Below, in pieces: positions 26,386 through 35,566 of a DNA stretch of 64,000 bases. The notes under the pieces are model-generated. The model was not told the origin of the DNA and ran no database searches. It worked only from the letters and a program-made list of their open reading frames with translations. The stretch comes from Flavobacteriaceae bacterium. Its GTDB lineage: Bacteria > Bacteroidota > Bacteroidia > Flavobacteriales > Flavobacteriaceae. Positions within the stretch are counted from its first letter, which is position 1; each line of letters opens with the position of its first letter. A program made the position numbers and the translations under genes. The stretch lies in contig CP031964.1 of NCBI GenBank assembly GCA_003443635.1, forward strand, positions 1,768,321-1,832,320, read 5' to 3'.

Positions 26386-28020
26386 ATGAAAACAATTATT
26401 ATTATTATAAAATATTTATTATTTATCATATTATTTCTACTTTTTAACGCCTGTATGAATGGTCAAAACACTATAGATCATATTATGGAAGATTATGCAG
26501 AAAATGGGAGGAAAGAACTTGGAAGCCCGTTTACAGGAACCGTATTAGTAGCCAAAAATGGCGAAATTCTATTTACAGGAGCATATGGATTAAGAGATAG
26601 AGCTAAAAATATTCCTAATAAAATAGATACTAAATTTTCGATAGGGTCTTTAACAAAACAATTCACAGCAATGTTAGTAATGCAAATGGTTGAAGAGGGG
26701 ATTTTAAAATTAGATGATTCTGTGTCTACACACCTAGATTATCTACCTAAAACATTTGCTGAGAACATAACAATTCATCAATTGTTATCACATACGTCAG
26801 GATTACCGCATTATGGAGGTTTAGCTGCTATTGGTGTAAACTCAAGAACGTTTACCTCTACATTTTATACTCCAAAGGAGTTAGCGATATTTATTAGTAA
26901 GATAAAATTAATTGATGCACCAGGAAAATCAGCACATTACAGTAGTTTCGGTTATATGTTATTAGGTACTATTTTAGAAGAAGTATCTGGAAAATCTTTT
27001 TCAGAATTATTAGAAGAAAAAATAACAAAACCACTTGGGCTTATAAATACAGGGTTTGCATCTAATGAATTTATAAAAAACGAAACAGCAAAAGGTTATA
27101 TTTTTAATGAAGATAAAACCTATAAGATGCCATTCATTAAATATGGAGGTCATTTTGAAGAAGCACCAGATAGAGATCAATCCAATATTTATGCAGCAGG
27201 AGGAATGCATTCAACCGTAAATGATTTATTTATTTGGAGTAAAGCCATTAAAAACAATACATTACTATCAGAGAATGCTACGAAAATAATGTTGCACCCA
27301 ATTCAACAAGGCTTTGCTTATGGTTGGGTTAGGAATTGGGAAGATATTATTGAAAGAAATACACGTGCGAGGTTATATTCACATACAGGATCAACTTTTG
27401 GGCATGCTTCTGTGGTTAGCTTGTTTGATGATGGTACAACTATAATATTTACAAGTAATGTGAATAGAATAAAAGCTCAAAAAATAATCCATAAATTATA
27501 CCTAACAGCAAATCAACTTGAGGATAAATACCGCCTAGAGGGGTATCCTGATAGAGGGTCTTTATTAGAATTCGAAAGAGAAGGAGGTATTAAAGCCTTA
27601 AATGCATATTTTAATAAATTATCTGATTTATGTGGTTATGAGATTAAACCTTCAGATGGATCATTACAGCAAATTATGACGTTGTATTATAAAAATGGAA
27701 ATAATATAAAAGGTGATAGCATCCGAAAAATTTATATGGAATCATATAACCCATCAAGAAACGATATGAATCAATTAGGATATAGAGTATTAAAATTTAA
27801 TTGTCAAAAAGCCGCAGAAATTTTTAAAGAAGCAACAGGGAAGTTTCCTAATTCACCGAATTTATGGGATAGCTTAGGAGAAAGTTATTTAGAATGCAAA
27901 GCATATAAAAAAGCTATAGAAAGTTTTATTAAGGCTGTTAAATTGGCGAAAAGTACTAAAAACTCTAGGTTAAAATCTTTTGAAGAACACCTTGAAAAGG
28001 CACAACTTTTAACAAATTAA
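26386..28020 (+). CDS. Serine hydrolase, beta-lactamase (class C) fold with TPR tail
   Basis: A signal sequence (hydrophobic IIIIKYLLFIILFLLFNAC, probably lipoprotein cleavage at the Cys) leads to a class C beta-lactamase/D-peptidase fold. The SxxK motif is SLTK in FSIGSLTKQF (about residues 87-90), the Tyr motif is YSS in HYSSFGYMLLG rather than the usual YSN, and HTGSTFG supplies the third motif. After about residue 370 a helical part with TPR-like repeats (NLWDSLGESYLECKAYKKAIESF) follows. Such proteins act on D-amino-acid peptides, esters or beta-lactams outside the membrane; the natural substrate is unknown. It seems to be transcribed alone. Confidence 0.9.
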   Translation: MKTIIIIIKYLLFIILFLLFNACMNGQNTIDHIMEDYAENGRKELGSPFTGTVLVAKNGEILFTGAYGLRDRAKNIPNKIDTKFSIGSLTKQFTAMLVMQMVEEGILKLDDSVSTHLDYLPKTFAENITIHQLLSHTSGLPHYGGLAAIGVNSRTFTSTFYTPKELAIFISKIKLIDAPGKSAHYSSFGYMLLGTILEEVSGKSFSELLEEKITKPLGLINTGFASNEFIKNETAKGYIFNEDKTYKMPFIKYGGHFEEAPDRDQSNIYAAGGMHSTVNDLFIWSKAIKNNTLLSENATKIMLHPIQQGFAYGWVRNWEDIIERNTRARLYSHTGSTFGHASVVSLFDDGTTIIFTSNVNRIKAQKIIHKLYLTANQLEDKYRLEGYPDRGSLLEFEREGGIKALNAYFNKLSDLCGYEIKPSDGSLQQIMTLYYKNGNNIKGDSIRKIYMESYNPSRNDMNQLGYRVLKFNCQKAAEIFKEATGKFPNSPNLWDSLGESYLECKAYKKAIESFIKAVKLAKSTKNSRLKSFEEHLEKAQLLTN

Positions 28021-28070
28021 ATTCTAATTAGAAATCATCTCAATATTTAAAATATAACTATCATCGTTTT

Positions 28071-28099
28071 AAAGATTAATCTTTTGCTATGCATGCATA
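28071..28099. promoter_or_regulatory. Paired palindromes upstream of the nitronate monooxygenase-like gene
   Basis: AAAGATTAATCTTT (28071-28084) and TATGCATGCATA (28088-28099) are both perfect palindromes. They lie just upstream of a candidate -7 box at 28113, where an activator or repressor might bind. Short A+T-rich palindromes also arise by chance. Confidence 0.35.
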
Positions 28100-28112
28100 A
28101 TAGTTTTTCTGT

Positions 28113-28120
28113 TATATTTG
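28113..28120 (+). promoter_or_regulatory. Candidate -7 box for the nitronate monooxygenase-like gene
   Basis: TATATTTG matches TAnnTTTG and is followed by TAT, as in the minus-strand copy at 29982-29989. A TTTG at 28083 is 26 bases upstream, somewhat far for a -33 element. Confidence 0.45.
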
Positions 28121-28136
28121 TATCAGATTTCATTCT

Positions 28137-29084
28137 ATGCAAACACAACTCACAAAACTCCTTAAGGTTAAACACCCTATTATTCAAGCACCAATGTTTT
28201 TAGTATCTAATACTATAATGGTTATTGAAGCTATGAAATGTGGTATTGCTGGATGCATCCCAGCTTTAAATTATAGAACTTTAGATGAATTACGAGAAGC
28301 CATTCGAGAATTAAAAAATGCAAAAATAGAAGAAGGAGCATTTGGGTTTAACTTAATAGTGAACAAATCAAACTTAAAGTATAAAGGGCAATTAAAAGTT
28401 CTTTGTGATGAAGGAGTGGATTTTATCATCACCTCTTTAGGGAGTCCTGAAGAAACTATTAATCAAGCGCATAAAACAGGTATAAAAGTATTTTGTGACG
28501 TTGTAGATTTACGATTTGCTAAAAAGGTAGAAGAGTTAGGAGCTGATGCTGTTATTGCTGTGAATAACGAAGCAGGAGGGCATCGAGGCGATTTAACTCC
28601 AGAGGTGTTAATAAAAGAACTTGTTGCTAATTGTAATATTCCTGTAATTTCTGCTGGCGGTGTAGGTTGTAAAACAGATATTGATAATATGCTTAGTTAT
28701 GGGGCAGCAGGAGTATCTGTAGGAAGTCCGTTTATTGCTTCGATTGAGGCAACTGTAACACAAGAATATAAGCAAGCTTGTGTAGATTATGGCGCTAAAG
28801 ATATTGTAATGACAGAACGTATCTCAGGAACCCCTTGCACTGTGATTAATACGCCTTATGTACAGAAAATTGGCACTAAACAAACATGGCTCGAATCTAT
28901 TTTAAATAAAAATAGGAAACTCAAAAAATGGGTGAAAATGATTCGATTCTCTATAGGAATGAAGGCTACAGAAAAAGCTGCAAAAAAAGCAACTTATAAA
29001 ACAGTATGGGTAGCTGGGCCAAGTATAGAACATACCAAAGCCATTTTACCTGTAAAGCATATAATTGCTAAATTAATATCTTAA
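28137..29084 (+). CDS. FMN-dependent nitronate monooxygenase-like oxidoreductase
   Basis: The 315-residue protein has a TIM-barrel FMN-binding fold of the 2-nitropropane dioxygenase family: HPIIQAPMFLVSN at the start, EAGGHRG in the middle (with the His used in catalysis by nitronate monooxygenases), PVISAGGVG and the phosphate-binding GAAGVSVGSPF. Family members oxidise alkyl nitronates or reduce quinones with NAD(P)H; which reaction applies cannot be told. It converges on the AraC-type regulator gene. A -7 box and two palindromes lie upstream. Confidence 0.9.
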   Translation: MQTQLTKLLKVKHPIIQAPMFLVSNTIMVIEAMKCGIAGCIPALNYRTLDELREAIRELKNAKIEEGAFGFNLIVNKSNLKYKGQLKVLCDEGVDFIITSLGSPEETINQAHKTGIKVFCDVVDLRFAKKVEELGADAVIAVNNEAGGHRGDLTPEVLIKELVANCNIPVISAGGVGCKTDIDNMLSYGAAGVSVGSPFIASIEATVTQEYKQACVDYGAKDIVMTERISGTPCTVINTPYVQKIGTKQTWLESILNKNRKLKKWVKMIRFSIGMKATEKAAKKATYKTVWVAGPSIEHTKAILPVKHIIAKLIS

Positions 29085-29101
29085 AATTATAAAATAGTAA
29101 A

Positions 29102-29962
29102 TTAAATAATTGGTATATAAATTTCAGTTTTTAGTTTGCTTTCTTCAGTTTTGTTTGGGTTGTTCAAGTATTTCTCTCTTACAGGTTCATCTCTAAGTTG
29201 ATAATTATTTTCCATTAACCAGGTATTAAAAATAAAATTATAGACCTGAGGAAAATTAGCATATGATCCCTGATAGTGAAACACAGCGAAAGCTCCTCCT
29301 GTAAGTGTTTTTACTCCAGTTTCTCCAGATGGTTTTGCAGTTTTATGTATAATTAAACAAGCTTCGTAGCGTATTTTTTCATCATCTGTAACATTTGGGT
29401 CGTCAAAAGGTAATCCGATATGCTCTATTCCAGCAGTAAATAATTTTTGTGTTTTAACTTCATTCCAAAGTTTAGCCCATGCATTTGCATAATCTAAAGT
29501 TTGATATGCTCCTTGCATACTATAAAATAAACAATACTTATTATCTATAGTTAAGATTTTTGGTTTTTTGATATTTAATGAAACTTCCATAATGTTTGTT
29601 GTTTTGATTGTATGATGTCTATGTTTTCTATAATATATTGGTGGTATATTAAAATGATTTTTAAATGCTTTAGATAAAGAAGAAGGAGCATCATAACCTA
29701 CACTATATGCAATATCCTCAATAGGTAATTTTGAATACCTAATCATTTTGGCAGCTGTTTCTATTCGTATTCTTGAAATATATACTCCAATTGGTTCTCC
29801 TAGAAGGGCTCTGCTAATTCTATGAAAATGATAAGGCGAAAAATGAGAGATCTCGGCTAAAGTTGAAATACTAATTTTTTTATCCAGATTATTGTGAATA
29901 TATTCTGTAATGCGATTTAATTTTTGCTTATAAAATACTTTATTATTTTCTCTTTGTAACAT
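29102..29962 (-). CDS. AraC-family regulator with GyrI-like effector domain
   Basis: The N-terminal AraC DNA-binding domain has two helix-turn-helix segments (KISISTLAEISHFSPYHFHRISRALLGEPIGVYI and PIEDIAYSVGYDAPSSLSKAFKNHFNIPPIYYRK, about residues 28-110). The C-terminal half (about 125-286) is a GyrI/SOUL-like small-molecule-binding domain with GIPFDDP-type and CLIIHKTAKPSGE segments. This is the SbmC/Rob arrangement. Rob-type regulators respond to amphipathic compounds; the inducer and targets here are unknown. It is divergent from the PPOX flavoprotein gene at 30133, a plausible target. Confidence 0.9.
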   Translation of the reverse strand: MLQRENNKVFYKQKLNRITEYIHNNLDKKISISTLAEISHFSPYHFHRISRALLGEPIGVYISRIRIETAAKMIRYSKLPIEDIAYSVGYDAPSSLSKAFKNHFNIPPIYYRKHRHHTIKTTNIMEVSLNIKKPKILTIDNKYCLFYSMQGAYQTLDYANAWAKLWNEVKTQKLFTAGIEHIGLPFDDPNVTDDEKIRYEACLIIHKTAKPSGETGVKTLTGGAFAVFHYQGSYANFPQVYNFIFNTWLMENNYQLRDEPVREKYLNNPNKTEESKLKTEIYIPII

Positions 29963-29981
29963 GCTTTTAGCTTGATAAATA

Positions 29982-29989
29982 CAAATATA
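29982..29989 (-). promoter_or_regulatory. Candidate -7 box for the AraC-type regulator gene
   Basis: Read on the minus strand the sequence is TATATTTG followed by TAT, identical over eleven bases to the element at 28113. It lies about 20 bases before the ATG. No good -33 element is visible. Confidence 0.45.
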
Positions 29990-30132
29990 AAATGAAATAA
30001 AAAGATTAACTTTTCCAATCTTGCGAAATGAAATGATATTATTTTATAATTAATAAGCAATTTCTAAAAATTAAAATCTAATTTCGTAAATCAATGCTAG
30101 TATTTATATAAAACTCCTTAGTTCTTATTAAA

Positions 30133-30738
30133 ATGATAATAAAGCATATTTCACAATTAGACTCTTTATACGATTCTCCTAGTTTTAGAGCAAAAAACAA
30201 GCTTCAATCTAAATTAGATAAACATAGTATTCATTTTATAAAATCATCTCCTTTTATAATAATATCTACTGCAAGTAAAGATTATAAAATGGATGCATCT
30301 CCAAGAGGAGGAAAATCTGGTTTTGTAAAAATCATCGATTCTGAAACACTTGTTATTCCTGATGCAAAAGGAAATAACAGAATAGATAGTTTAAAGAACA
30401 TTCTTGAAACAAATGTCATTGGAACTATATTTTTGATTCCAGGAGTTGATGAAACTTTAAGAATTAACGGAGAAGCACAAATTACTACAAATTCAGAATA
30501 TCTGAACTTATTTAAAGAAGAACAGCATATTCCTAAAATATGTATCGTAATAAAAGTTAAAGAAGTGTTTTTACATTGTGCAAAAGCATTGATGCGATCG
30601 AAGTTATGGGATGAAGACTCTAAAATTGAAAGGACAAAGTTTCCAACAATGGGAGAAATGTTAAAAGATCAATTAGGGATTTCTGAACCAGCAGAAACTC
30701 ATGATGCTATGGTAAAGCGATACGAGAAAGATTTATAG
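30133..30738 (+). CDS. PPOX-type FMN flavoprotein (MSMEG_1061-like)
   Basis: The 201-residue protein has the pyridoxamine-phosphate-oxidase split-barrel sequence of the MSMEG_1061 group: FIIISTASKDYKMDASPRGG, TLVIPDAKGNNRIDSLKN and FLIPGVDETLRINGEA, followed by a CIVIKVKEVFLHCAKALMRSKLW segment. It should bind FMN and reduce a small molecule or F420/flavin-linked substrate; the true reaction is not known. It lies 12 bases ahead of modA on the same strand and may be the first gene of that operon, and it is divergent from the AraC-type regulator. Confidence 0.88.
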   Translation: MIIKHISQLDSLYDSPSFRAKNKLQSKLDKHSIHFIKSSPFIIISTASKDYKMDASPRGGKSGFVKIIDSETLVIPDAKGNNRIDSLKNILETNVIGTIFLIPGVDETLRINGEAQITTNSEYLNLFKEEQHIPKICIVIKVKEVFLHCAKALMRSKLWDEDSKIERTKFPTMGEMLKDQLGISEPAETHDAMVKRYEKDL

Positions 30739-30750
30739 TTTTTTAAGATA

Positions 30751-31515
30751 ATGAAATATATTAAAAGTTACTTTTTGCTTTTTTTGCTTGTATTATTTTC
30801 TGTTGCGTGTAATGATCAAAATAATCAGAAAATTACAATTGCTACATCTGCAAATATGCAGTTTGCAATGAAAGCATTAACAACTGATTTTACTACTAAA
30901 AGCGGAATAGAATGCGAATTAGTAATTAGCTCTTCGGGAAAGTTGACAGCTCAAATAAAAGAAGGAGCTCCTTATGATATTTTTGTAGCAGCAGATATGA
31001 AATATCCTAATGAAATTTTTAATAGCGGATTATCAACATTTCCACCAAAAATATACGCTCACGGAAAGTTAGTGTTATGGTCTGTAGTTGAAAACATAAC
31101 TCCATCATTAAAAGCATTACAAGAAACATCTATTAAGCATATTGCTTTAGCAAACCCTAAAACTGCACCTTACGGAATAGCTGCAGTTGAGGTTCTGGAA
31201 AAATATCACCTGTTAGATTCTTTAAAAGAGAAATTAGTTTATGGAGAAAGTATTTCACAAACTAATCAATTTATTATTTCTAAATCAGCTGAAGCTGGTT
31301 TTACCGCTATGTCGGTAGTATTATCAGATGGATTAAAAAATAAAGGAAATTGGGTAGCTTTAGATGGAGATTTATATACGCCATTATCCCAAGGTGTTGT
31401 ATTAATTAAGAATAAGATTGAGAATAATGTATATGCACAGCAGTTTTATGATTTTTTATTTTCTGATGAAGCAAAAGAAATCCTAAAAAAATTCGGATAT
31501 TCGGTAGATAAATAA
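30751..31515 (+). CDS. modA: Molybdate ABC transporter, substrate-binding lipoprotein
   Basis: A lipoprotein signal ends at Cys in FSVACNDQ (about residue 20). The mature part is a type-II periplasmic-binding fold with ModA motifs: ATSANMQFAMKAL near the N terminus, SSSGKLTAQIKEGAPYDIFVAAD and NPKTAPYGIAAVEVL. It captures molybdate or tungstate for ModBC; the sequence does not distinguish the two anions. The 254-residue length is standard. It is followed 13 bases later by modB. Confidence 0.93.
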   Translation: MKYIKSYFLLFLLVLFSVACNDQNNQKITIATSANMQFAMKALTTDFTTKSGIECELVISSSGKLTAQIKEGAPYDIFVAADMKYPNEIFNSGLSTFPPKIYAHGKLVLWSVVENITPSLKALQETSIKHIALANPKTAPYGIAAVEVLEKYHLLDSLKEKLVYGESISQTNQFIISKSAEAGFTAMSVVLSDGLKNKGNWVALDGDLYTPLSQGVVLIKNKIENNVYAQQFYDFLFSDEAKEILKKFGYSVDK

Positions 31516-31528
31516 TTTAGTTAATATA

Positions 31529-32200
31529 ATGGATTGGGGGCCACTCATACTTACTTTTAAATTGGCAGCAGTTACAACAGTAATTTTACTGTTAATATCT
31601 ATTCCGTTAGCGTATTGGCTGTCTAATTCAAAATCAAAGTTTAAACCTGTTATTGAAACTTTGGTAAGTATGCCTTTGGTACTACCACCAACAGTATTAG
31701 GCTTTTATTTTTTAATTGCATTTAGCCCTAGAAATGCTTTTGGTAGCTGGTTAAACGATTGGTTAGGAATTAAATTAGTCTTCTCATTTGGAGGGCTAGT
31801 TATTGCATCAATACTTTATAGTTTACCTTTTATGGTTCATCCTATACAATCTGGGTTTTCCAGCTTACCAAAATCTTTAAAAGAGGCAGCTTATGTATTA
31901 GGGAAATCAAAGTTAGCAACTTTAAAAAAAATACTGTTACCAAATATAAAACCATCAATTCTCACAGGGATTGTATTAGCATTTGCACATACGGTTGGAG
32001 AGTTTGGTGTGGTATTAATGATTGGAGGAAACATTCCGGGGAAAACAAAAGTAGCTTCTATAGCAATTTATGACGAGGTTGAAGCTCTAAATTATACAGC
32101 AGCTAATAATTACTCATTAATATTATTTAGTATTACGTTTATAATTTTATTACTCGTGTATTTAATAAACGGAGGATATTTAAAACGTTTTTGGAAATGA
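31529..32200 (+). CDS. modB: Molybdate ABC transporter, permease
   Basis: The 223-residue protein has about five membrane helices and the binding-protein-dependent transport signature EAAYVLGKSKLATLKKILLPNIKPSILTG with the EAA loop, as well as the ModB-typical MPLVLPPTVLGFYFL. It forms the inner-membrane channel for molybdate between ModA and ModC. The last ten bases overlap modC, which indicates translational coupling. Confidence 0.95.
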   Translation: MDWGPLILTFKLAAVTTVILLLISIPLAYWLSNSKSKFKPVIETLVSMPLVLPPTVLGFYFLIAFSPRNAFGSWLNDWLGIKLVFSFGGLVIASILYSLPFMVHPIQSGFSSLPKSLKEAAYVLGKSKLATLKKILLPNIKPSILTGIVLAFAHTVGEFGVVLMIGGNIPGKTKVASIAIYDEVEALNYTAANNYSLILFSITFIILLLVYLINGGYLKRFWK

Positions 32201-33075
32201 TTTGCTTTAATCTACACAAAACACTTAAAGGAATTTCTGGAGATATGAATCTTGAGTTAGAACTGGACATTCCTAAAGGTGATTTAGTTACTCTATACGG
32301 AGACTCTGGAGCAGGAAAGACATCAACATTGCGAATGCTTTCAGGACTATTAAGGCCAGATTTTGGAAAGATATCTGTGAATGATGATGTATGGTTTGAT
32401 ATTAATCAGAACATTAATTTGAGTCCTCAACAACGAAATATAGGATATGTATTTCAAGATTATGCATTATTCCCTAATATGACCATCCGTGAAAACTTAG
32501 AATTTGCTCTAACAAAAAATCAAAATAATGGTATCGTTTCAGGCTTAATAGATATTGTAGAGCTTGGAGAGTTACAACATCGAAAACCAAATACGTTGTC
32601 AGGAGGTCAACAACAACGTGTTGCATTAGCAAGAGCTTTAGTGCAACAACCTCAATTATTATTACTGGACGAACCGTTGGCAGCTCTAGATAATACGATT
32701 CGATTAAAACTTCAAGATTATATTTTAAAGGTACATCGAGAATATAAATTAACTACAATCTTAATTAGCCATGATATAGGGGAGATTATAAAACTATCTG
32801 ATAAAGTATATGTTTTAAAAGAAGGGCAGATTATTAAGCAAGGTACACCTACTGAGGTTTTTATTAATAAAAAAATCAATGATGATTTAAAAGTTACAGG
32901 AATTGTACTTGCAATAGAGAAGCAAAATGAGAATTACGAAATTACCCTATCTGTACATTCGCAAATAATAAAAATAAAAACTACGACTTCAGAAATAAAA
33001 GATATTAAAATAGGTGATTTTATGGTTATGACTTCTGAAATATTAAACCCTAAATTGTATAAAATAAATTCATGA
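32191..33075 (+). CDS. modC: Molybdate ABC transporter, ATPase
   Basis: Walker A GDSGAGKTS, Q-loop VFQDYALFP, signature LSGGQQQRVALARAL, Walker B LLLLDEPLAALD and switch His in LISHDIG are all present, so the ATPase should be active. After about residue 225 a single short TOBE-like oxyanion-sensing region follows (VTGIVLAIEKQNENYEITL), making the chain 294 residues, shorter than enzymes with a full regulatory domain. It overlaps modB by ten bases and the next gene by four. Confidence 0.94.
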   Translation: MEMICFNLHKTLKGISGDMNLELELDIPKGDLVTLYGDSGAGKTSTLRMLSGLLRPDFGKISVNDDVWFDINQNINLSPQQRNIGYVFQDYALFPNMTIRENLEFALTKNQNNGIVSGLIDIVELGELQHRKPNTLSGGQQQRVALARALVQQPQLLLLDEPLAALDNTIRLKLQDYILKVHREYKLTTILISHDIGEIIKLSDKVYVLKEGQIIKQGTPTEVFINKKINDDLKVTGIVLAIEKQNENYEITLSVHSQIIKIKTTTSEIKDIKIGDFMVMTSEILNPKLYKINS

Positions 33076-33899
33076 AAAAAACAATTTTATTATTTTTAAT
33101 GAATAGCTGTTTTTTGTTTTTGACAAGTCAAAATAGGAATGAATCAAGGTTAGAAAACCCACCAGGAACAATATATTTGAATGATAGTTTATATATTGAT
33201 AATACTCCTGTTACTAACTTAATGTATTTAGAATTTTTAAATAATATAAAATCATTTTGGTTACCTGAAAAAAGTGACTCAATAAGAAGATCTAAACATA
33301 GAGATATAGATAAGAAACCAATATTGAGATTGACCAATTCTATAGGTTCTTCACGAAGAGAAAACTTAACTGATATGAATTTTAATGAACTATTTTTAGG
33401 AGTAAGAAATAGTCATGTAGATTTTTTCTTGAAAATGCTTATTAACTCTAACTCTATTATAGAAAAAAATGTTACTAGTAAAGATTATTTAGTACACCCT
33501 AAGTATCGTAAATTTCCAGTTTTAAGATTAAATAAACTTCAAGCTGAAATGTATTGTAAATGGCGAACAGATTTAGTTATGCTGCTTTACTCAACTAAAC
33601 ATAAAACAAAAGAGGAAAGAAATAAGTATTATAGTAAAGTAAACTATAGATTAGCAAGTTATGCTGAGTTTAAATATGCTGAGTCTATTTTTAACGGCAA
33701 AAAAGCATCAATAAAAACAAAAGAAAAATCACCTTTAAAATTAACTCCTAGAAACAGTTCTAAAAAACTCATTTTTAATCACATATCAGAAATGACATTA
33801 GATGATCAGTTATATGGCAATAATTGGAGTGGAATTTATGATCATACGCCCCCAAATAATTATACTGGTTTTAGATGTATATGTGAAGTTGAAAAATAA
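33072..33899 (+). CDS. Secreted sulfatase-modifying-factor-like (SUMF1/FGE fold) protein
   Basis: A signal peptide (residues 1-20) precedes a formylglycine-generating-enzyme-like fold, seen in PPGTIYLNDSLYIDNTPVTNLMYLEFLN at the start, FPVLRLNKLQAEMYCKWRTDL and YRLASYAEFKYAES in the middle and NYTGFRCICE at the end. The family includes true sulfatase activators and many non-catalytic relatives such as the gliding proteins GldJ and GldK. I do not see the paired active-site cysteines of aerobic FGE, so a structural or binding role is more likely. It overlaps modC by ATGA and ends directly at the rlmF start; a link to molybdate transport is not obvious. Confidence 0.75.
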   Translation: MKKTILLFLMNSCFLFLTSQNRNESRLENPPGTIYLNDSLYIDNTPVTNLMYLEFLNNIKSFWLPEKSDSIRRSKHRDIDKKPILRLTNSIGSSRRENLTDMNFNELFLGVRNSHVDFFLKMLINSNSIIEKNVTSKDYLVHPKYRKFPVLRLNKLQAEMYCKWRTDLVMLLYSTKHKTKEERNKYYSKVNYRLASYAEFKYAESIFNGKKASIKTKEKSPLKLTPRNSSKKLIFNHISEMTLDDQLYGNNWSGIYDHTPPNNYTGFRCICEVEK

Positions 33900-34808
33900 A
33901 TGATGAATCCTCAAAAGAAGTCACACTCAAAAGAAAAAACAGAATTACATCAGCGTAATAAACATCGTAAACGCTATAATTTTAAAAAATTAATTGAGAG
34001 TTGCTCAGAACTAAAATCGTTTGTGAAGATTAATAATTATGGAGATGAATCAATAGATTTTTTCAATCCTGAAGCTGTAAAAATGTTAAATGAAGCTTTA
34101 TTAAAACATTATTACAATATTCGCTATTGGGATATCCCTAAAAACTACTTATGCCCACCGATTCCTAGTAGAGCAGATTATATACATTATATAGCAGACG
34201 TATTTCAGCAAAAAAATAATGTAAGAGTTTTAGATATAGGAGTTGGGGCAAATTGTATTTACCCAATTATTGGAGTAAATGAATACGGATGGAGTTTTAT
34301 AGGTTCAGATATAGATGTAATGGCTATTTCATCTGCACAAGATATTATTGATAAAAACGAATCTTTAAAGCATAAAGTTGAATTACGAGTGCAGAAAAAC
34401 CCACAAGATATTTTTAAAGGGATTATAAAAGAGAATGAAATATTTGATATAACAATTTGCAACCCTCCCTTTCATTCGTCTTTACAAGAAGCACAATCAG
34501 GTACACTACGAAAACTTAAGAATCTTAAAAATAAAAGTAAAGTAAAACCTATTTTAAATTTTGGAGGACAAAGTAATGAGCTTTGGTGTGATGGAGGGGA
34601 AGCAAAGTTTGTGAAAAATATGATATATGATAGTCGACGTTTTTCTAGATCGAGTAAATGGTTTTCGACTTTAATATCTAAAGAATCAAATTTAAAACTC
34701 ATACATAAGCTATTAAAAAAAGTTGAGGTTAAAGAGATGAAAACTATCCCAATGTGTCAAGGAAATAAAACAAGCCGTATTGTTATTTGGACATTTATGA
34801 GTTTATAA
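33900..34808 (+). CDS. rlmF: 23S rRNA adenine-1618 N6-methyltransferase
   Basis: The 302-residue protein carries the SAM-binding motif LDIGVGANCIYPIIG (111-125) and the N6-adenine methylase motif NPPFH (188-192), with the RlmF-typical WDIPKNYLCPPIPSRADYIHYIAD and FGGQSNELWCDGGE segments. It methylates one adenine in 23S rRNA. Translation starts at ATG directly after the preceding stop; a second in-frame ATG follows immediately. Its place at the end of the mod operon seems incidental. Confidence 0.95.
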   Translation: MMNPQKKSHSKEKTELHQRNKHRKRYNFKKLIESCSELKSFVKINNYGDESIDFFNPEAVKMLNEALLKHYYNIRYWDIPKNYLCPPIPSRADYIHYIADVFQQKNNVRVLDIGVGANCIYPIIGVNEYGWSFIGSDIDVMAISSAQDIIDKNESLKHKVELRVQKNPQDIFKGIIKENEIFDITICNPPFHSSLQEAQSGTLRKLKNLKNKSKVKPILNFGGQSNELWCDGGEAKFVKNMIYDSRRFSRSSKWFSTLISKESNLKLIHKLLKKVEVKEMKTIPMCQGNKTSRIVIWTFMSL

Positions 34809-34887
34809 CCAAGCTATAATCTATATAAAATCATATATTAGCAAGGCTAGCTTTAATAGTTGCAATAACCAGCAAAATCATTATAAG

Positions 34888-35511
34888 ATGAAAAAAACAC
34901 TATTAAGCCCCTTAACATTAAAATCCGGATTAACCTTATTAGTATTAGCATTTATTTTCATGTTTTCATTAACCTATATTATTGAAGATTTACGATTTTA
35001 TACTTTAAAGGAAAATGTTTTAGGACGTTTTTTTGCCATTAAATGGTGGCTTATAGGCCATCTTTCAGGAGGAATACTAGCTTTACTTATTGGTCCATTT
35101 CAATTCTGGGCGAACTTTAGAAATAAATATTTAAAACTCCATCGAAACCTAGGTAAAGTATATTTAATTTCAATTTTAATTGCTTCATTATGCTCTACCT
35201 ATATGGCTTGGAATACAGCTATAATGGTACATTGGACATGGGCATTTAGCTTACAAGGCTTAGCTTTTGTTTGGTTAATAAGCTCATTTATGGCATATAG
35301 GTCTATACGCCGTAAACAAATTGAAAACCATAAAGAATGGATGATTAGAAGCTATGTTGTTACTACAGGATTTGTATCTTTTAGATGGATTATGGCACTT
35401 CCGTTTATACAAAATTTAGGAAGTTTTCCTGAAGTAGCACCAACAGTTGTTTGGTCAATTTTAGCATTATCATTATTCATTACTGAGGTTATTTTAAGAT
35501 GGAATAAATAA
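34888..35511 (+). CDS. DUF2306 multi-pass membrane protein
   Basis: The 207-residue protein has about five membrane helices. The order HLSGGILALLIGPFQFW, KLHRNLGKVYLISI, WTWAFSLQGLAFVWL, ENHKEWMIRSYVVT and FRWIMALPF matches DUF2306 proteins, whose conserved His residues (GHLSGG, LHRNLGK, NHKEWMIR) resemble haem or metal ligands in some integral membrane proteins. No biochemical function is established. It is flanked by convergent genes and appears to be transcribed alone. Confidence 0.88.
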   Translation: MKKTLLSPLTLKSGLTLLVLAFIFMFSLTYIIEDLRFYTLKENVLGRFFAIKWWLIGHLSGGILALLIGPFQFWANFRNKYLKLHRNLGKVYLISILIASLCSTYMAWNTAIMVHWTWAFSLQGLAFVWLISSFMAYRSIRRKQIENHKEWMIRSYVVTTGFVSFRWIMALPFIQNLGSFPEVAPTVVWSILALSLFITEVILRWNK

Positions 35512-35532
35512 TAATCTTATGTTATTCTTTTA

Positions 35533-35559
35533 AAAGTTTAAATATTAACGATAAACTTT
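35533..35559. terminator. Possible bidirectional terminator
   Basis: AAAGTTTA (35533-35540) and TAAACTTT (35552-35559) form an eight-pair A+T stem between convergent genes. T runs after the stem are weak, so this is tentative. Confidence 0.3.
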
Positions 35560-35566
35560 AAGGAGA

